This document shows positions 19,541 through 28,374 of a stretch of DNA of 50,793 nucleotides, in pieces. Source of the stretch: Bacteroidota bacterium (GTDB lineage Bacteria > Bacteroidota > Bacteroidia > Chitinophagales > UBA8649). Position 1 is the first letter of the stretch. Each line of letters opens with the position of its first letter. The DNA lies in NCBI GenBank assembly GCA_002862745.1, contig PKDX01000035.1:1-50793 (forward strand). The letters run 5' to 3'. Position numbers and translations under genes: made by a program. The notes beneath the pieces were generated by a model that was not told where the DNA came from, ran no database searches, and saw only the letters and a program-made list of their open reading frames with translations.

Positions 19541-20761
19541 TTAGGCGTTTACGTATTCGGTCAGGTATTGATACGCAGGGGTAAGCTTTCCTGCTTGGGC
19601 TATGGTTGCCTGTTTAATCATCTCTTGGCTTGGGTAATCATGGGTCATCATAGCATCAAGCACATGCTCGATAAACATGGCTCCAAAATCCATGGAAGCA
19701 TCTCGAGGTAATTCATTGGGTAAATTGTCAACCGCCATGATATCCAACCCATTACTTGAGTAAGGAGGTAATTCAGCTAACGATTGGGGGTCCACTCCAT
19801 ACACAGCATCTCCAATAATCGAAGGTCGAATAGTAAGGGGAATAGACGCCACAGGCGCTATATCACAGGTTATATCCGCTATGGTTGTCAATCGTGTTGA
19901 CTTCAATAAAGTATGAGCCTCCTCTTGGGTGAAAAATGAAGGTGCACGGTTATCCCAATAAATGCCATTGATCAAAAGGTTTGTCGATTGGAGATAGGGC
20001 AATAATGTGCTTCGATAACCGCTTGGGTCCGTGTAAAATGACGTTTGGAATCCATGTTCGTCATGAGTAAACAGGGATTCTGTAGGTAACATAACATATT
20101 GACCCTTATGCTCACTTGATACATAGGATGATGGACTTACTTCCTCAAATCCTGCAGCCTTCACAATTTCCTCTGCCCCTCGACTAACCCGTCCAGTTCC
20201 TGTTACCACAAGACGTGCCGAGGAAAAATCAATCGCGCGTATTGCCTCCAAGGCCTCGGCAAGATCAAAGCATTTATGCATCGCAGGTAGTTCGCCAAGG
20301 GATAGGCGCATGGCAAGGGCACGTAAGCCGTTATAAGCCCCCACGATACCCGCCCAACGACCAAAAGCGATAACCCTTGATCCATCTTTGCTTCTAAGGC
20401 ATTCATAATCAATAAGCTCAATGTTTTTTAAGAGAATGGTTTGCAACAAGCGTCGGTTGTAGGGTTGAGCCTTGATTGTGTGGGAAAAGAAAAAGTAGAT
20501 TTTATCATCGACAAGTTGATCAATGGCGACTTCTTTGACGCCTAACAGAACATCACAAGATGACACGTCATCCACTACTTCAATTCCCCGTTCTCTGTAT
20601 TCATCATCAGCAAAACATCTCGACGGAGAGGATTGAACAACAATCTTCAAAGAAGGATGACGCTGCATAGCCTCTTGGCATAGCGATGGAGGCAAGACCA
20701 CCCGACTATCTGGAGGTGACTTTGTCTCTGCTAATATTCCTATTGTTCGTTGTGCATTCAT
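19541..20761 (-). CDS. Alanine dehydrogenase / saccharopine dehydrogenase-like NAD(P) enzyme
   Basis: About 406 residues from ATG 20761 (MNAQRTIGI). The N-terminal domain is of the AlaDh/PNT type (IGILAETKSPPDSRVVLPP). A Rossmann-type motif follows (LVVTGTGRVSRGAEEI). The later TIADITCDIAPVASIPL and DNLPNELPRDASMDFG resemble the lysine-ketoglutarate reductase/saccharopine dehydrogenase branch more than true alanine dehydrogenase. The likely reaction is reversible reductive amination or saccharopine chemistry, but the substrate is not established. The frame is open to 20785, which would overlap the sulfotransferase gene; 20761 leaves a one-base gap and fits the family N-terminus better. Confidence 0.82.
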   Translation of the reverse strand: MNAQRTIGILAETKSPPDSRVVLPPSLCQEAMQRHPSLKIVVQSSPSRCFADDEYRERGIEVVDDVSSCDVLLGVKEVAIDQLVDDKIYFFFSHTIKAQPYNRRLLQTILLKNIELIDYECLRSKDGSRVIAFGRWAGIVGAYNGLRALAMRLSLGELPAMHKCFDLAEALEAIRAIDFSSARLVVTGTGRVSRGAEEIVKAAGFEEVSPSSYVSSEHKGQYVMLPTESLFTHDEHGFQTSFYTDPSGYRSTLLPYLQSTNLLINGIYWDNRAPSFFTQEEAHTLLKSTRLTTIADITCDIAPVASIPLTIRPSIIGDAVYGVDPQSLAELPPYSSNGLDIMAVDNLPNELPRDASMDFGAMFIEHVLDAMMTHDYPSQEMIKQATIAQAGKLTPAYQYLTEYVNA

Positions 20762-20762
20762 A

Positions 20763-21944
20763 TCAGGCTTCAAATTCAAACTCATTAAATACTTCCATCA
20801 ATTGTTGGTGAACATCGCTTTTTGTCATCCCATATTGTGCTAAGGAATAATGGTGTTTACTGGTATAAGTTTTGTTTCCCTTAGAAATTTCCAAAAGGGC
20901 TGTTTCAACCTCCGCTGGCAAATCTAACTCCATTTGGTGGTATAAATCTAAAATAACCTGGTGCGGATTTTCTTTGATAACCTGGTAATCAATTACAAAA
21001 AAACGGTCACGAGCAAAAGAAGGTCTTATCTTCTGCATGTAGGCACAATAATCAATGGCAAGTTGCGCAAAATCTCGGCACTCTTCGCTATCATCGAGTA
21101 TGTCAGGACTATGCAGACGCCAAGGACCCGTAAACATGCTTACCACAGAAGGAACAAATTTGTACGGATGGCGTACAGGATAAATCACTTTGGCATCTGG
21201 GAAGGTCTCCATCAGCCATTGTAAACGCCCCGTATTAAATACGTTTTTCACAAGTAAGGTCTTCGATGGATCCATTGCATAATGCATACGCTGCAAGGAG
21301 TTTTTATAAAACGCTCTCAAGCTTTTTTGAGTGCGTTGGGGCATGGTATCTACAAAACGCAACTCTGGAAGTTCTTTAACAAACGGACAGGCTAGGATGA
21401 GCGCAGGACTTATCATGGTGGACACAAAAAGATTCTCGTCCTCTTCGGGCATCGTAAAACCCATAGGATGTACATCCTTCCACCCTTTGAAAACCTTTCG
21501 CTCAATCCAACCTAAAAGAGTATGTAATGGGCCACCGATCTTGGAATCAATCAAGGCTATTGTATCAAACAACCGAATCCAAAAAATACATGGGAACAAG
21601 GTGTGATAAAGAAGTGGAGTGCAAAAGCGCTCATTATCAAGGTTGAATAGACGATGCAAGAATGTTGTGCCACTTCTTGGATTACTTATGATATACAATG
21701 GTGATTTAACCTCATTCCATCGGTAGGGGAAGAACAGTATTTCATCAAGCATCCTTCCCACAATGAGTAAAGACCAATAAATCAACATTACGGGCACAAG
21801 AACTATACAAAAAAGCCACCGTCGAACAGACGGATACTTAACCATGTTAAGCCATAGAATTTTACCGAATACAGCAAAATTGACAAAAAACAAGGAAGGA
21901 TGAATAATACCCATACTAATCCTTAAAAATAACTTTCGCGCCAT
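20763..21944 (-). CDS. Sulfotransferase family protein with N-terminal membrane segments
   Basis: 393 residues. Two hydrophobic stretches occupy roughly the first 65 residues (around FVNFAVFGKILWL and FCIVLVPVMLIYWSLLIV). The catalytic domain follows, with the 5'-phosphosulfate loop YIISNPRSGTTFLHRLF near residue 85-100 and the 3'-phosphate-binding YPVRHPYKFVPSVVSMF further on. These are the two PAPS-binding signatures of sulfotransferases; the acceptor could be a lipid or glycan and is unknown. It is first gene of the sulfotransferase-dehydrogenase-UspA operon, and divergent from the small ORF at 22017. Confidence 0.85.
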   Translation of the reverse strand: MARKLFLRISMGIIHPSLFFVNFAVFGKILWLNMVKYPSVRRWLFCIVLVPVMLIYWSLLIVGRMLDEILFFPYRWNEVKSPLYIISNPRSGTTFLHRLFNLDNERFCTPLLYHTLFPCIFWIRLFDTIALIDSKIGGPLHTLLGWIERKVFKGWKDVHPMGFTMPEEDENLFVSTMISPALILACPFVKELPELRFVDTMPQRTQKSLRAFYKNSLQRMHYAMDPSKTLLVKNVFNTGRLQWLMETFPDAKVIYPVRHPYKFVPSVVSMFTGPWRLHSPDILDDSEECRDFAQLAIDYCAYMQKIRPSFARDRFFVIDYQVIKENPHQVILDLYHQMELDLPAEVETALLEISKGNKTYTSKHHYSLAQYGMTKSDVHQQLMEVFNEFEFEA

Positions 21945-21986
21945 ATTTTTCTCAAAGATTAAATCTCTACTTTTTAAGATGCCTGA

Positions 21987-22007
21987 GGTACTATCGAAAA
22001 TAGTATC
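21987..22007. promoter_or_regulatory. Short hairpin/palindrome upstream of the small ORF
   Basis: GGTACTAT and ATAGTATC pair as an 8-base stem (one G-T wobble) around the loop CGAAA. It lies in the divergent gap between the sulfotransferase gene and the small ORF, ten bases before ATG 22017. It could be an operator or a 5'-UTR structure. No conservation data are available to me. Confidence 0.35.
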
Positions 22008-22016
22008 TTCCTACTT

Positions 22017-22142
22017 ATGTCTTCTAAAAGGTTATACGGTGTTGCCATAAGCTTAAGTCTTTTTATTCAGGGCTTTGGGCAAAGTACTGCATTGGCCGTG
22101 TTATACTCGACGGTCAAATTACCATTGAGTAAGTTAAATTAG
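22017..22142 (+). CDS. 41-residue ORF with signal-peptide-like N-terminus
   Basis: ATG at 22017 opens a frame of 41 codons ending TAG at 22140-22142. The product begins MSSKRLYGVAISLSLFIQGF, then GQSTALAVLYSTV: a basic start, a hydrophobic core and a possible cleavage at GFGQ-S, exactly like a Bacteroidota signal peptide, but only about 20 residues remain after it. It lies 10 bases before the aminotransferase start. It may be a tiny secreted peptide, a leader ORF, or the surviving 5' end of a deleted exported-protein gene. No function can be assigned. Confidence 0.45.
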   Translation: MSSKRLYGVAISLSLFIQGFGQSTALAVLYSTVKLPLSKLN

Positions 22143-22152
22143 AACTCTCCCC

Positions 22153-23343
22153 ATGGGATTAAGCGCTCGACAACTTTTTCAAAACCATATCGCATTTACC
22201 AATGATGCGCCCCTAGCCTTAGAAATTGAGCGAGCGCAAGGCAGCTATCTATTCGATAAGGAAGGCAAGTCATATGTAGACTTGATTTCGGGAATTTCTG
22301 TAAGTAATATGGGTCATTCTCACCCTAATATTGTAAAGGCAGTCCAAGATCAAGCAGCTAAGCACATGCATGTTTTAGTTTATGGAGAACTCATTCAAAA
22401 CAGCCAAACTGCTTATGCCAAGGCCCTCACCGATTATTTACCGTCCAAATTAAACACAGTCTACTACGTCAATTCTGGTACTGAGGCCACCGAAGGTGCT
22501 TTAAAACTTGCCAAACGAGCCACGGGAAGAACAGATATCATATCCTTTAAAAATTCCTACCACGGGTCAACGGCAGGATCTTTATCTGCTATGGGCGATG
22601 AGCACTTTAAGCAAAACTACAGACCCTTGATTCCAGGTCATTATATCTATGAATATGGAGCAGAGGAAGGTGTTGATGCAATCAACGGTTCTACTGCCGC
22701 TGTAATCGTTGAACCTGTCCAGGCCGAAAGTGGTATTAGAGTCCCCCCTCCAGACTTTCTCCCTGCGCTTCGCGCTGCATGCGATAAATGGGGATGTCTG
22801 CTAATTTTTGATGAAATTCAGACCGGCTTTGGACGAACAGGTCATCGTTTTACGATTGATGAACATGGCATTTGTCCTGACATTCTGTTATTGGCTAAAG
22901 CACTAGGTGGCGGAATGCCACTTGGGGCATTTATTGGGGACAAGCATTTGTTTGAAGCCCTTCAAACACGACCCATTCTAGGCCATATCACCACCTTTGG
23001 TGGACACCCTGTAAGCTGTGCTGCCGGTCTTGCGGCATTTGACCTGCTAAATCAAGGACCACTGTTGGCTTCGCTAGAAGCAAAAGGGCAACAATTTGAG
23101 GACAATTTGAGCGAGTTACCGCTTGGATGTATATCACGCAAAGGCCTTTGGATGGCTATTCATTTTGAATCCTTTGAGTTCAATCAAGAAGTAATTAAAC
23201 GATGCCTTGACAAGGGTTTGTTAACCGATTGGTTTTTGTTTGCTCCAAATGCCTTGAGAATTGCCCCACCCCTACCTATAAGTAATGAGGAAATCGACTT
23301 TGCAACCGATACCATACTTGAAGTTTGCCATGAAATGGTATAA
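22153..23343 (+). CDS. Class III aminotransferase (acetylornithine/ornithine aminotransferase-like)
   Basis: PLP-dependent fold type I transaminase, 396 residues. Seen: YVDLISGISVSNMGHSHPNI, the PLP phosphate-binding NSGTEATEGALKLAKRATGR, the ring-stacking/Asp region LLIFDEIQTGFGRTGHRF, the Schiff-base Lys in LLLAKALGGGMPLGAF, and GHITTFGGHPVSCAAGLAAF. This is the arg/ornithine-type subgroup, usually annotated in Bacteroidota as an 'aspartate aminotransferase family protein'. No arginine-biosynthesis neighbours are present, so the amino donor and acceptor remain open. Its 3' end overlaps the following lipoprotein gene by 14 bases. Confidence 0.92.
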   Translation: MGLSARQLFQNHIAFTNDAPLALEIERAQGSYLFDKEGKSYVDLISGISVSNMGHSHPNIVKAVQDQAAKHMHVLVYGELIQNSQTAYAKALTDYLPSKLNTVYYVNSGTEATEGALKLAKRATGRTDIISFKNSYHGSTAGSLSAMGDEHFKQNYRPLIPGHYIYEYGAEEGVDAINGSTAAVIVEPVQAESGIRVPPPDFLPALRAACDKWGCLLIFDEIQTGFGRTGHRFTIDEHGICPDILLLAKALGGGMPLGAFIGDKHLFEALQTRPILGHITTFGGHPVSCAAGLAAFDLLNQGPLLASLEAKGQQFEDNLSELPLGCISRKGLWMAIHFESFEFNQEVIKRCLDKGLLTDWFLFAPNALRIAPPLPISNEEIDFATDTILEVCHEMV

Positions 23344-24271
23344 GCTCTTTATCGTAAGCCTGTGGCTACTAGGAGCTTGCCAAACTGAACGTGTTCTTCC
23401 TCTTTCTTTGGAAAAAATACTGTCCGTTGGTGAACCTATACGTGATATCAATATATCCCCTTCCAATAACTCGCTATGGGTGGTCGGGGGAAACACCTAC
23501 ACTTCGGGATTTGTATTGAAATCTGACGATGGTGTAACCGTTGATACGCTCCTTACCACAGGGAAAGCCCTAGAACAATTGATTCAACGAAATGCCGATT
23601 CCCTATTGGTTATCGGCTACGATGGCTTGCGCTATGTTTCCTTTGACCAAGGCATGACATGGGAAGGTGCCAATGATCCAGGCTATGCCCCTTTGCAAGC
23701 AGGGTACTGGTTTTCTTATAAGCGCTTTGTCGCCGTAGCCGGGGAAGGATATAATCGTGGCAGTTGTCATGTTGCAGACTCTCTTTGGTTTCTGTGGGAC
23801 AGCGTACAACAAAACATCGCACTTTATGATCTTGGATGGGAAGCCTTGTCAGAACATTTAATTGCCATTGGAGCTGGAAGTGGGCTATTGAGTCGAGATT
23901 TAGGGATAACGTGGGAAGCCATTCCTATGCAAGGAGATGTCTTTATTGACATCGAATGTCAGGAAGGACAATGTTTAATCCTCGGATTTAGTGGGCGACG
24001 ATATATTTATAATGGCAATTCTTTTATTAGAGTAAATGGCGGCATGTCCAAAGGAATAACCGGTATACGATCTATGTCCTGTAGTGATGATGGAAAATGC
24101 GTGGCTGTAGGCGATAATAGTCTGTGCCTGTGGACGCGAGACTTTGGAAAGTCATGGATTGAAATGGATCTGCCTTCCGCTCAATGGACTTCGGTTCAAT
24201 ATGCAATGACCACAAACACTTTTTACTTAGGAAATCAAAAAGGGGAGGTCTATCGCCTTGTTTTCCCATAG
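23330..24271 (+). CDS. Lipoprotein with Asp-box (BNR/YCF48-like) beta-propeller
   Basis: 313 residues from ATG 23330. The start MKWYKLFIVSLWLLGACQTE is a lipoprotein signal with lipobox LGAC, so the mature protein is anchored by its first Cys. The rest shows at least four Asp-box motifs, S/T-x-D-x-G-x-T/S-W: SFDQGMTWE, SRDLGITWE and TRDFGKSWI, plus the weaker SDDGVTVD. These mark bladed propellers as in sialidases, YCF48 and photosystem assembly factors; no catalytic claim follows. An upstream in-frame ATG (23285) lies inside the aminotransferase gene and would spoil the signal peptide. The 3' end overlaps the convergent gene by 22 bases. Confidence 0.8.
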   Translation: MKWYKLFIVSLWLLGACQTERVLPLSLEKILSVGEPIRDINISPSNNSLWVVGGNTYTSGFVLKSDDGVTVDTLLTTGKALEQLIQRNADSLLVIGYDGLRYVSFDQGMTWEGANDPGYAPLQAGYWFSYKRFVAVAGEGYNRGSCHVADSLWFLWDSVQQNIALYDLGWEALSEHLIAIGAGSGLLSRDLGITWEAIPMQGDVFIDIECQEGQCLILGFSGRRYIYNGNSFIRVNGGMSKGITGIRSMSCSDDGKCVAVGDNSLCLWTRDFGKSWIEMDLPSAQWTSVQYAMTTNTFYLGNQKGEVYRLVFP

Positions 24272-25395
24272 TTAAACTGAATACCTGATTGTAATTCTAC
24301 GTACTCCGCTACCGCATAGTGGCTTTTCATATGACAACCCGCAATTCCTTGTATTAGGCGGTTCCTTCCTCCTAGAAAACCTTGGATGCCTATTTTAAAC
24401 CATAGACAATCATAGGTCATAGACCGGTCGTATAGATAAGCCCCTACAGCTAATTCTAAACCCATAGCTCCAAAGCGCCAAGCATCGGCAATAAACGCAC
24501 TAGCATTACTTGCCGAGCCTAGCTTAATACTTGCCTCCCCCTGATTCAAAAAGCTTAATGCCTCTAACTCCCCCATATCCCAACTATGTTTAACACCAAA
24601 TCCTATGGAATGAAGCGGTCCTGTGGAATACATGTATTGTAAAATGCTAGAATGAATGGGGCGCACAGGCCCTCCAACAAATCGATCGGTAAGTCCAATG
24701 CCATAGCGCAGCGATAGCGAATGAGGACGAAAACCTTCGTGAGCATATCTACTTCGATGACAAGTGGTAAGCGTATCTTGCTTAGGTTGCTTGGCTAAAG
24801 CATATCGTACAGAAAATTTCGCAGCAACCGTGTTTATTCCAAGATTAGGTGAGGTGGACCGAGCATTCGAAAAGTGAATGAGGTCAATTCCTTGACCCAA
24901 AGAAAGTCGAGAATTTAGTATCCATTGATGATGAATGCCAAGGTGAACTATCGTGTTAAGGTGTGAACCTATTACATTGTTTTCAGGATTACTTACTGGA
25001 TCATAGGCCTTAGTAAAATAGGCCAACCCTGTCCCTAATCGGAGATCTAGTCGAGACTTGGGCCGCTGTCTTAGCGTAAAGTCAATAAAGGGAGACACCC
25101 CAATACCGTAGCCAAAGACATCATTCGGGGCACAATCGGCCACCATCAAGGTCAAGCCGACCCTAGGAAAGTTTGCCGCTTTTCTCCATGCAAGGCTATC
25201 ATTTCTATGGCGTATCCAAGAAAGTTGATAAAGAAAGCTTGGTCCATTAACTACGGGTTTAAACTTGGTATTATGACGGATAACACGTCCGCTCGAAATA
25301 CCAAATTCTAATTGATTCGATACCGTCTGGGCGCGTGCGCTGGATAATAATCCCAATCCCAAAAACAAGAATATCCCCAATACGAAGTGATGCAT
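24250..25395 (-). CDS. Acyloxyacyl hydrolase / PagL-like outer-membrane lipid A deacylase
   Basis: About 381 residues from ATG 25395 (MHHFVLGIFLFLGLGLL, cleaved near ARAQ). The body reads like an outer-membrane beta barrel. It contains LIHFSNARSTSPNLGINT, which matches the PagL catalytic motif (His, Ser and the downstream N-x-G-I-N; Pseudomonas PagL uses a His-Ser-Glu triad). PagL removes the 3-O acyl chain of lipid A; here that activity is inferred. A second half (after about residue 210, RYGIGLTDRFVGGP) seems to be another barrel-like stretch, making it roughly twice the length of Pseudomonas PagL. The frame continues upstream to 25437, but 25395 gives the better signal peptide. Confidence 0.75.
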   Translation of the reverse strand: MHHFVLGIFLFLGLGLLSSARAQTVSNQLEFGISSGRVIRHNTKFKPVVNGPSFLYQLSWIRHRNDSLAWRKAANFPRVGLTLMVADCAPNDVFGYGIGVSPFIDFTLRQRPKSRLDLRLGTGLAYFTKAYDPVSNPENNVIGSHLNTIVHLGIHHQWILNSRLSLGQGIDLIHFSNARSTSPNLGINTVAAKFSVRYALAKQPKQDTLTTCHRSRYAHEGFRPHSLSLRYGIGLTDRFVGGPVRPIHSSILQYMYSTGPLHSIGFGVKHSWDMGELEALSFLNQGEASIKLGSASNASAFIADAWRFGAMGLELAVGAYLYDRSMTYDCLWFKIGIQGFLGGRNRLIQGIAGCHMKSHYAVAEYVELQSGIQFNYGKTRR

Positions 25396-25427
25396 TGCAG
25401 AGGCACAAAAATTTGAATGTTTATTCC

Positions 25428-26402
25428 ATGAATTCATCGTTCTCGAAAAAGCTCGGATTAATCTCAGTGGTATTCTTCGTTTTAAACGGACTACCCTACG
25501 AAGGTAAGGCGTGGGGCTTTTTCATGCATAAAAAGATCAATAGCCATGCAATTTATCTGCTTCCACCTGAGCTTATCACCCTATACAAAAACAACGAATT
25601 TACCCTGAAAGTATATGCCACAAAGCCCGATAATCGACGATACATCGATCCAAAAGAGGGGCCTCGACATTTCATCGACTTAGATACTTATGATGCTATA
25701 GATTCCGGATTTGTTGGATTAAACTACTCAGCGGCTAAAGATCTATATAATCAGTGCGTGGAGGACCATCATGAATTTGGACAAGATGGCATCTTGCCTT
25801 GGCATTGTCTACTTATGATACATGAGTTAACCGAGGCGATGAAAGGTGGACGTTTAGAAGACATACTCCACATCTCAGGAGAACTCGGCCACTATATATC
25901 GGATGCGCATGTCCCTTTACATACTACCCTTAACTATAACGGGCAGCGTTCTGGACAACATGGCATTCATGGACTTTGGGAGAGCACCATTCCCGAGTTA
26001 GAATTTGAGCAATATGATTATTGGATTGATGAGGAACTCTCCTATTGGGAGAATCCGTTGGAGAAAATATGGTCTATCATCCTTGATAGTCATAACATGC
26101 TGTTTTCGGTTTTTTCTGCCGAATATTGTGTGTCAGAGGACGTCACCATTCCAAAGTATAGTTACCGATATAGGCAAGGAAGAGCACATAGAACCTACAG
26201 CAAAGCATTTTGTACGCGCTATGCTGAGTTATGCGAAGGTCACATCGAGGAGCGTTACAGACAAGCGGTGCACGCGGTAGCCAGTGTCTGGTTTACGTGT
26301 TGGGTAAATGCAGGTAAGCCTCAATTCCATGACCGAGTAATTCCTATTAATCAATCAGACCAAGATGAGCTGAATCATCCGTCCTCCTGTGATCACCACT
26401 AA
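25428..26402 (+). CDS. Exported zinc-dependent phospholipase C / S1-P1 nuclease-fold hydrolase
   Basis: 324 residues from ATG 25428. The signal peptide ends at EGKA, leaving a mature N-terminus [13 protein letters not shown]; in the S1/P1 nuclease and PLC fold the N-terminal Trp and the His at position 6 bind zinc, exactly this spacing. Other ligand candidates follow the family order: [28 protein letters not shown] (His, Asp, His) and HGIHGLWE. Substrate could be phospholipid or nucleic acid; annotation pipelines usually call Bacteroidota members 'zinc dependent phospholipase C family'. The stop codon overlaps the parE stop by 4 bases. It is divergent from the PagL-like gene, with starts only 32 bases apart. 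Confidence 0.82.
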   Translation: MNSSFSKKLGLISVVFFVLNGLPYEGKAWGFFMHKKINSHAIYLLPPELITLYKNNEFTLKVYATKPDNRRYIDPKEGPRHFIDLDTYDAIDSGFVGLNYSAAKDLYNQCVEDHHEFGQDGILPWHCLLMIHELTEAMKGGRLEDILHISGELGHYISDAHVPLHTTLNYNGQRSGQHGIHGLWESTIPELEFEQYDYWIDEELSYWENPLEKIWSIILDSHNMLFSVFSAEYCVSEDVTIPKYSYRYRQGRAHRTYSKAFCTRYAELCEGHIEERYRQAVHAVASVWFTCWVNAGKPQFHDRVIPINQSDQDELNHPSSCDHH

Positions 26403-28267
26403 GAGGCTAGCGCGGAACGTTCGGTTTCATCCAACTCGACTCTCAAGTTTTCGATAATAAACTCTTGACGACTCGAGGTGTTTTTCCCCATGTAGTAGGT
26501 TAAAATTTCCTCAATGGATTGGTCTTGCGCAATGCGAACAGGACGTAGACGAATTCCATCTCCAATGAAATCTTCAAATTCATTAGGAGAAATTTCTCCA
26601 AGGCCCTTAAATCGAGTGATCTCAGGCTTACCTTTTAATTGCTCAATAGCAGCTTGCTTTTCTGTTTCATTATAGCAATAAATCGTGGTTTGCTTATCCC
26701 GTACCCTAAAAAGTGGTGTTTCAAGGATTTTTATGTGCCCTTCTCGCACCAAATCAGGGAAAAACTGTAAAAAGAATGTTAAGAGCAAAAGCCGAATATG
26801 CATTCCATCAACATCAGCATCGGTGGCAATCACTACATTGTTAAAGCGAAGCGCCTCAAGGCCTTCTTCAATATTTAAAGCATGTTGCAAGAGATTAAAC
26901 TCTTCATTTTCATAGACAATCTTCTTTTTTAGTCCGTAACAGTTTAATGGCTTTCCGCGTAAGCTAAACACTGCCTGATAGTGAGGATTTCTTGCCTTTG
27001 TCAGGGACCCACTTGCCGAGTCTCCCTCCGTAATAAAGACTGTTGTGCGTTGTTTATCCTCGTCTTCAATGTTTTTTCCTTTGTCGTTATAATGGAATTT
27101 ACAATCCCTTAATTTCTTATTGTGAAGGTTGGCTTTTTTTGCCCGCTCTTTGGCGAGCTTTTTGACGCCAGCCATATCCTTGCGCTCCCTTTCACTTTGT
27201 GTAATTCGTTTAAGGAGCGCTTCGGCAGAATCCGGATTTTTATGTAAAAAATCATCTAAGGCCTTCTTCAAAAAGTCAAGCACAAAAGAGTACATAGAGC
27301 TACCACCCTCCTCAATTTGCGTAGAGCCTAATCTGGTTTTCGTTTGGCTCTCAAAGACAGGATCTTGCATGCGAATAGAAATAGCTGCCACAATGGATGC
27401 ACGTATATCTTGAGGATCAAACTGTTTGTTGTAAAAATCTCGCACCGTTTTTACAATGGCCTGCTTTAGTGCTGCCTCATGGGTTCCCCCTTGGACTGTA
27501 TATTGACCATTGACAAAGGAGTAATACGACTCACCGTAATGATTGTCATGCGTTAACGCGACTTCGATATCATTTCCCTCAAAATGCATGATGGGGTATC
27601 GAATCTGCTCCGCCTCTGTTTTGTCTAGTAAAAGATCAAGTAAGCCGTTTTTTGAAACGAAGCGTTGACCATTTAGATACAGGGCAAGGCCTTTATTGAG
27701 GTAGGCATAATGCCGTATTTGATCTTCGACAAATTCAGTGCGAAAACTGTAATTCTTAAATATGGTGGCATCGGGTATAAAATGAACAGATGTTCCATTT
27801 TCCTTGTCACTTTTAATCCGCTTTTCCTCCTTGAGATTACCACAGGAAAAGGTGGCTTGTAGTGCTTCGCCGTCACGCACTGACTCCACGGTAAACGTAG
27901 AGGAGAGCGCATTGACTGCTTTGGTTCCTACCCCGTTTAGCCCCACCGTCTTTTTGAAGGCCGCACTGTCGTATTTTGCTCCCGTATTAATCTTTGACAC
28001 CGCGTCCACCACTTTGCCGAGTGGGATTCCCCGTCCGTAGTCACGAATCGAAACATTGTCTTCATTAACTTGGATATCAATGCGTTTACCGTGGCCCATG
28101 ATAAACTCATCAATCGAGTTATCAATAACCTCTTTAATCAAGATGTACACGCCATCATCTGCGGACTGACCATTCCCTAATTTCCCTATGTACATTCCAG
28201 GCCTAAGGCGTATGTGTTCCTTCCAGTCGAGCGTCCGAATATTATCCTCAGTATACTTTGCTGCCAT
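26399..28267 (-). CDS. parE: DNA topoisomerase IV subunit B
   Basis: ATPase subunit of topoisomerase IV, which decatenates daughter chromosomes. The 622 residues begin with the typical Bacteroidota ParE N-terminus ([19 protein letters not shown]). The GHKL ATPase signature [10 protein letters not shown] is at 46-55, DYGRGIP at 76-82, [14 protein letters not shown] near 109-122, and the TOPRIM acidic motifs TEGDSASG (413-420) and ATDADVDG (481-488). ParE rather than GyrB is favoured by length and by the [19 protein letters not shown] start. The partner parC, often adjacent in this phylum, is not in the window. Divergent from the response regulators over a 107-base gap. Confidence 0.95.
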   Translation of the reverse strand: MAAKYTEDNIRTLDWKEHIRLRPGMYIGKLGNGQSADDGVYILIKEVIDNSIDEFIMGHGKRIDIQVNEDNVSIRDYGRGIPLGKVVDAVSKINTGAKYDSAAFKKTVGLNGVGTKAVNALSSTFTVESVRDGEALQATFSCGNLKEEKRIKSDKENGTSVHFIPDATIFKNYSFRTEFVEDQIRHYAYLNKGLALYLNGQRFVSKNGLLDLLLDKTEAEQIRYPIMHFEGNDIEVALTHDNHYGESYYSFVNGQYTVQGGTHEAALKQAIVKTVRDFYNKQFDPQDIRASIVAAISIRMQDPVFESQTKTRLGSTQIEEGGSSMYSFVLDFLKKALDDFLHKNPDSAEALLKRITQSERERKDMAGVKKLAKERAKKANLHNKKLRDCKFHYNDKGKNIEDEDKQRTTVFITEGDSASGSLTKARNPHYQAVFSLRGKPLNCYGLKKKIVYENEEFNLLQHALNIEEGLEALRFNNVVIATDADVDGMHIRLLLLTFFLQFFPDLVREGHIKILETPLFRVRDKQTTIYCYNETEKQAAIEQLKGKPEITRFKGLGEISPNEFEDFIGDGIRLRPVRIAQDQSIEEILTYYMGKNTSSRQEFIIENLRVELDETERSALAS

Positions 28268-28374
28268 CGTTTAGGGAAGATACTTGTCGAGGGTGAAAAG
28301 CCAAGTGCACGGATAACGCAGTTTTACACATTAGAAGGCGTAAAGATTCACTATATTGTTCAATAACAGGGGTC

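Noticed and set aside
22153-24271. Possible arginine or lysine biosynthesis cluster around the class III aminotransferase.
   Set aside because: Only one aminotransferase is present; its neighbours are a propeller lipoprotein and a tiny ORF, so no pathway can be claimed.
28268-28374. Promoter-like TATATTGT upstream of the first response regulator.
   Set aside because: Only four of six consensus positions match, and there is no -33 element at the right distance.
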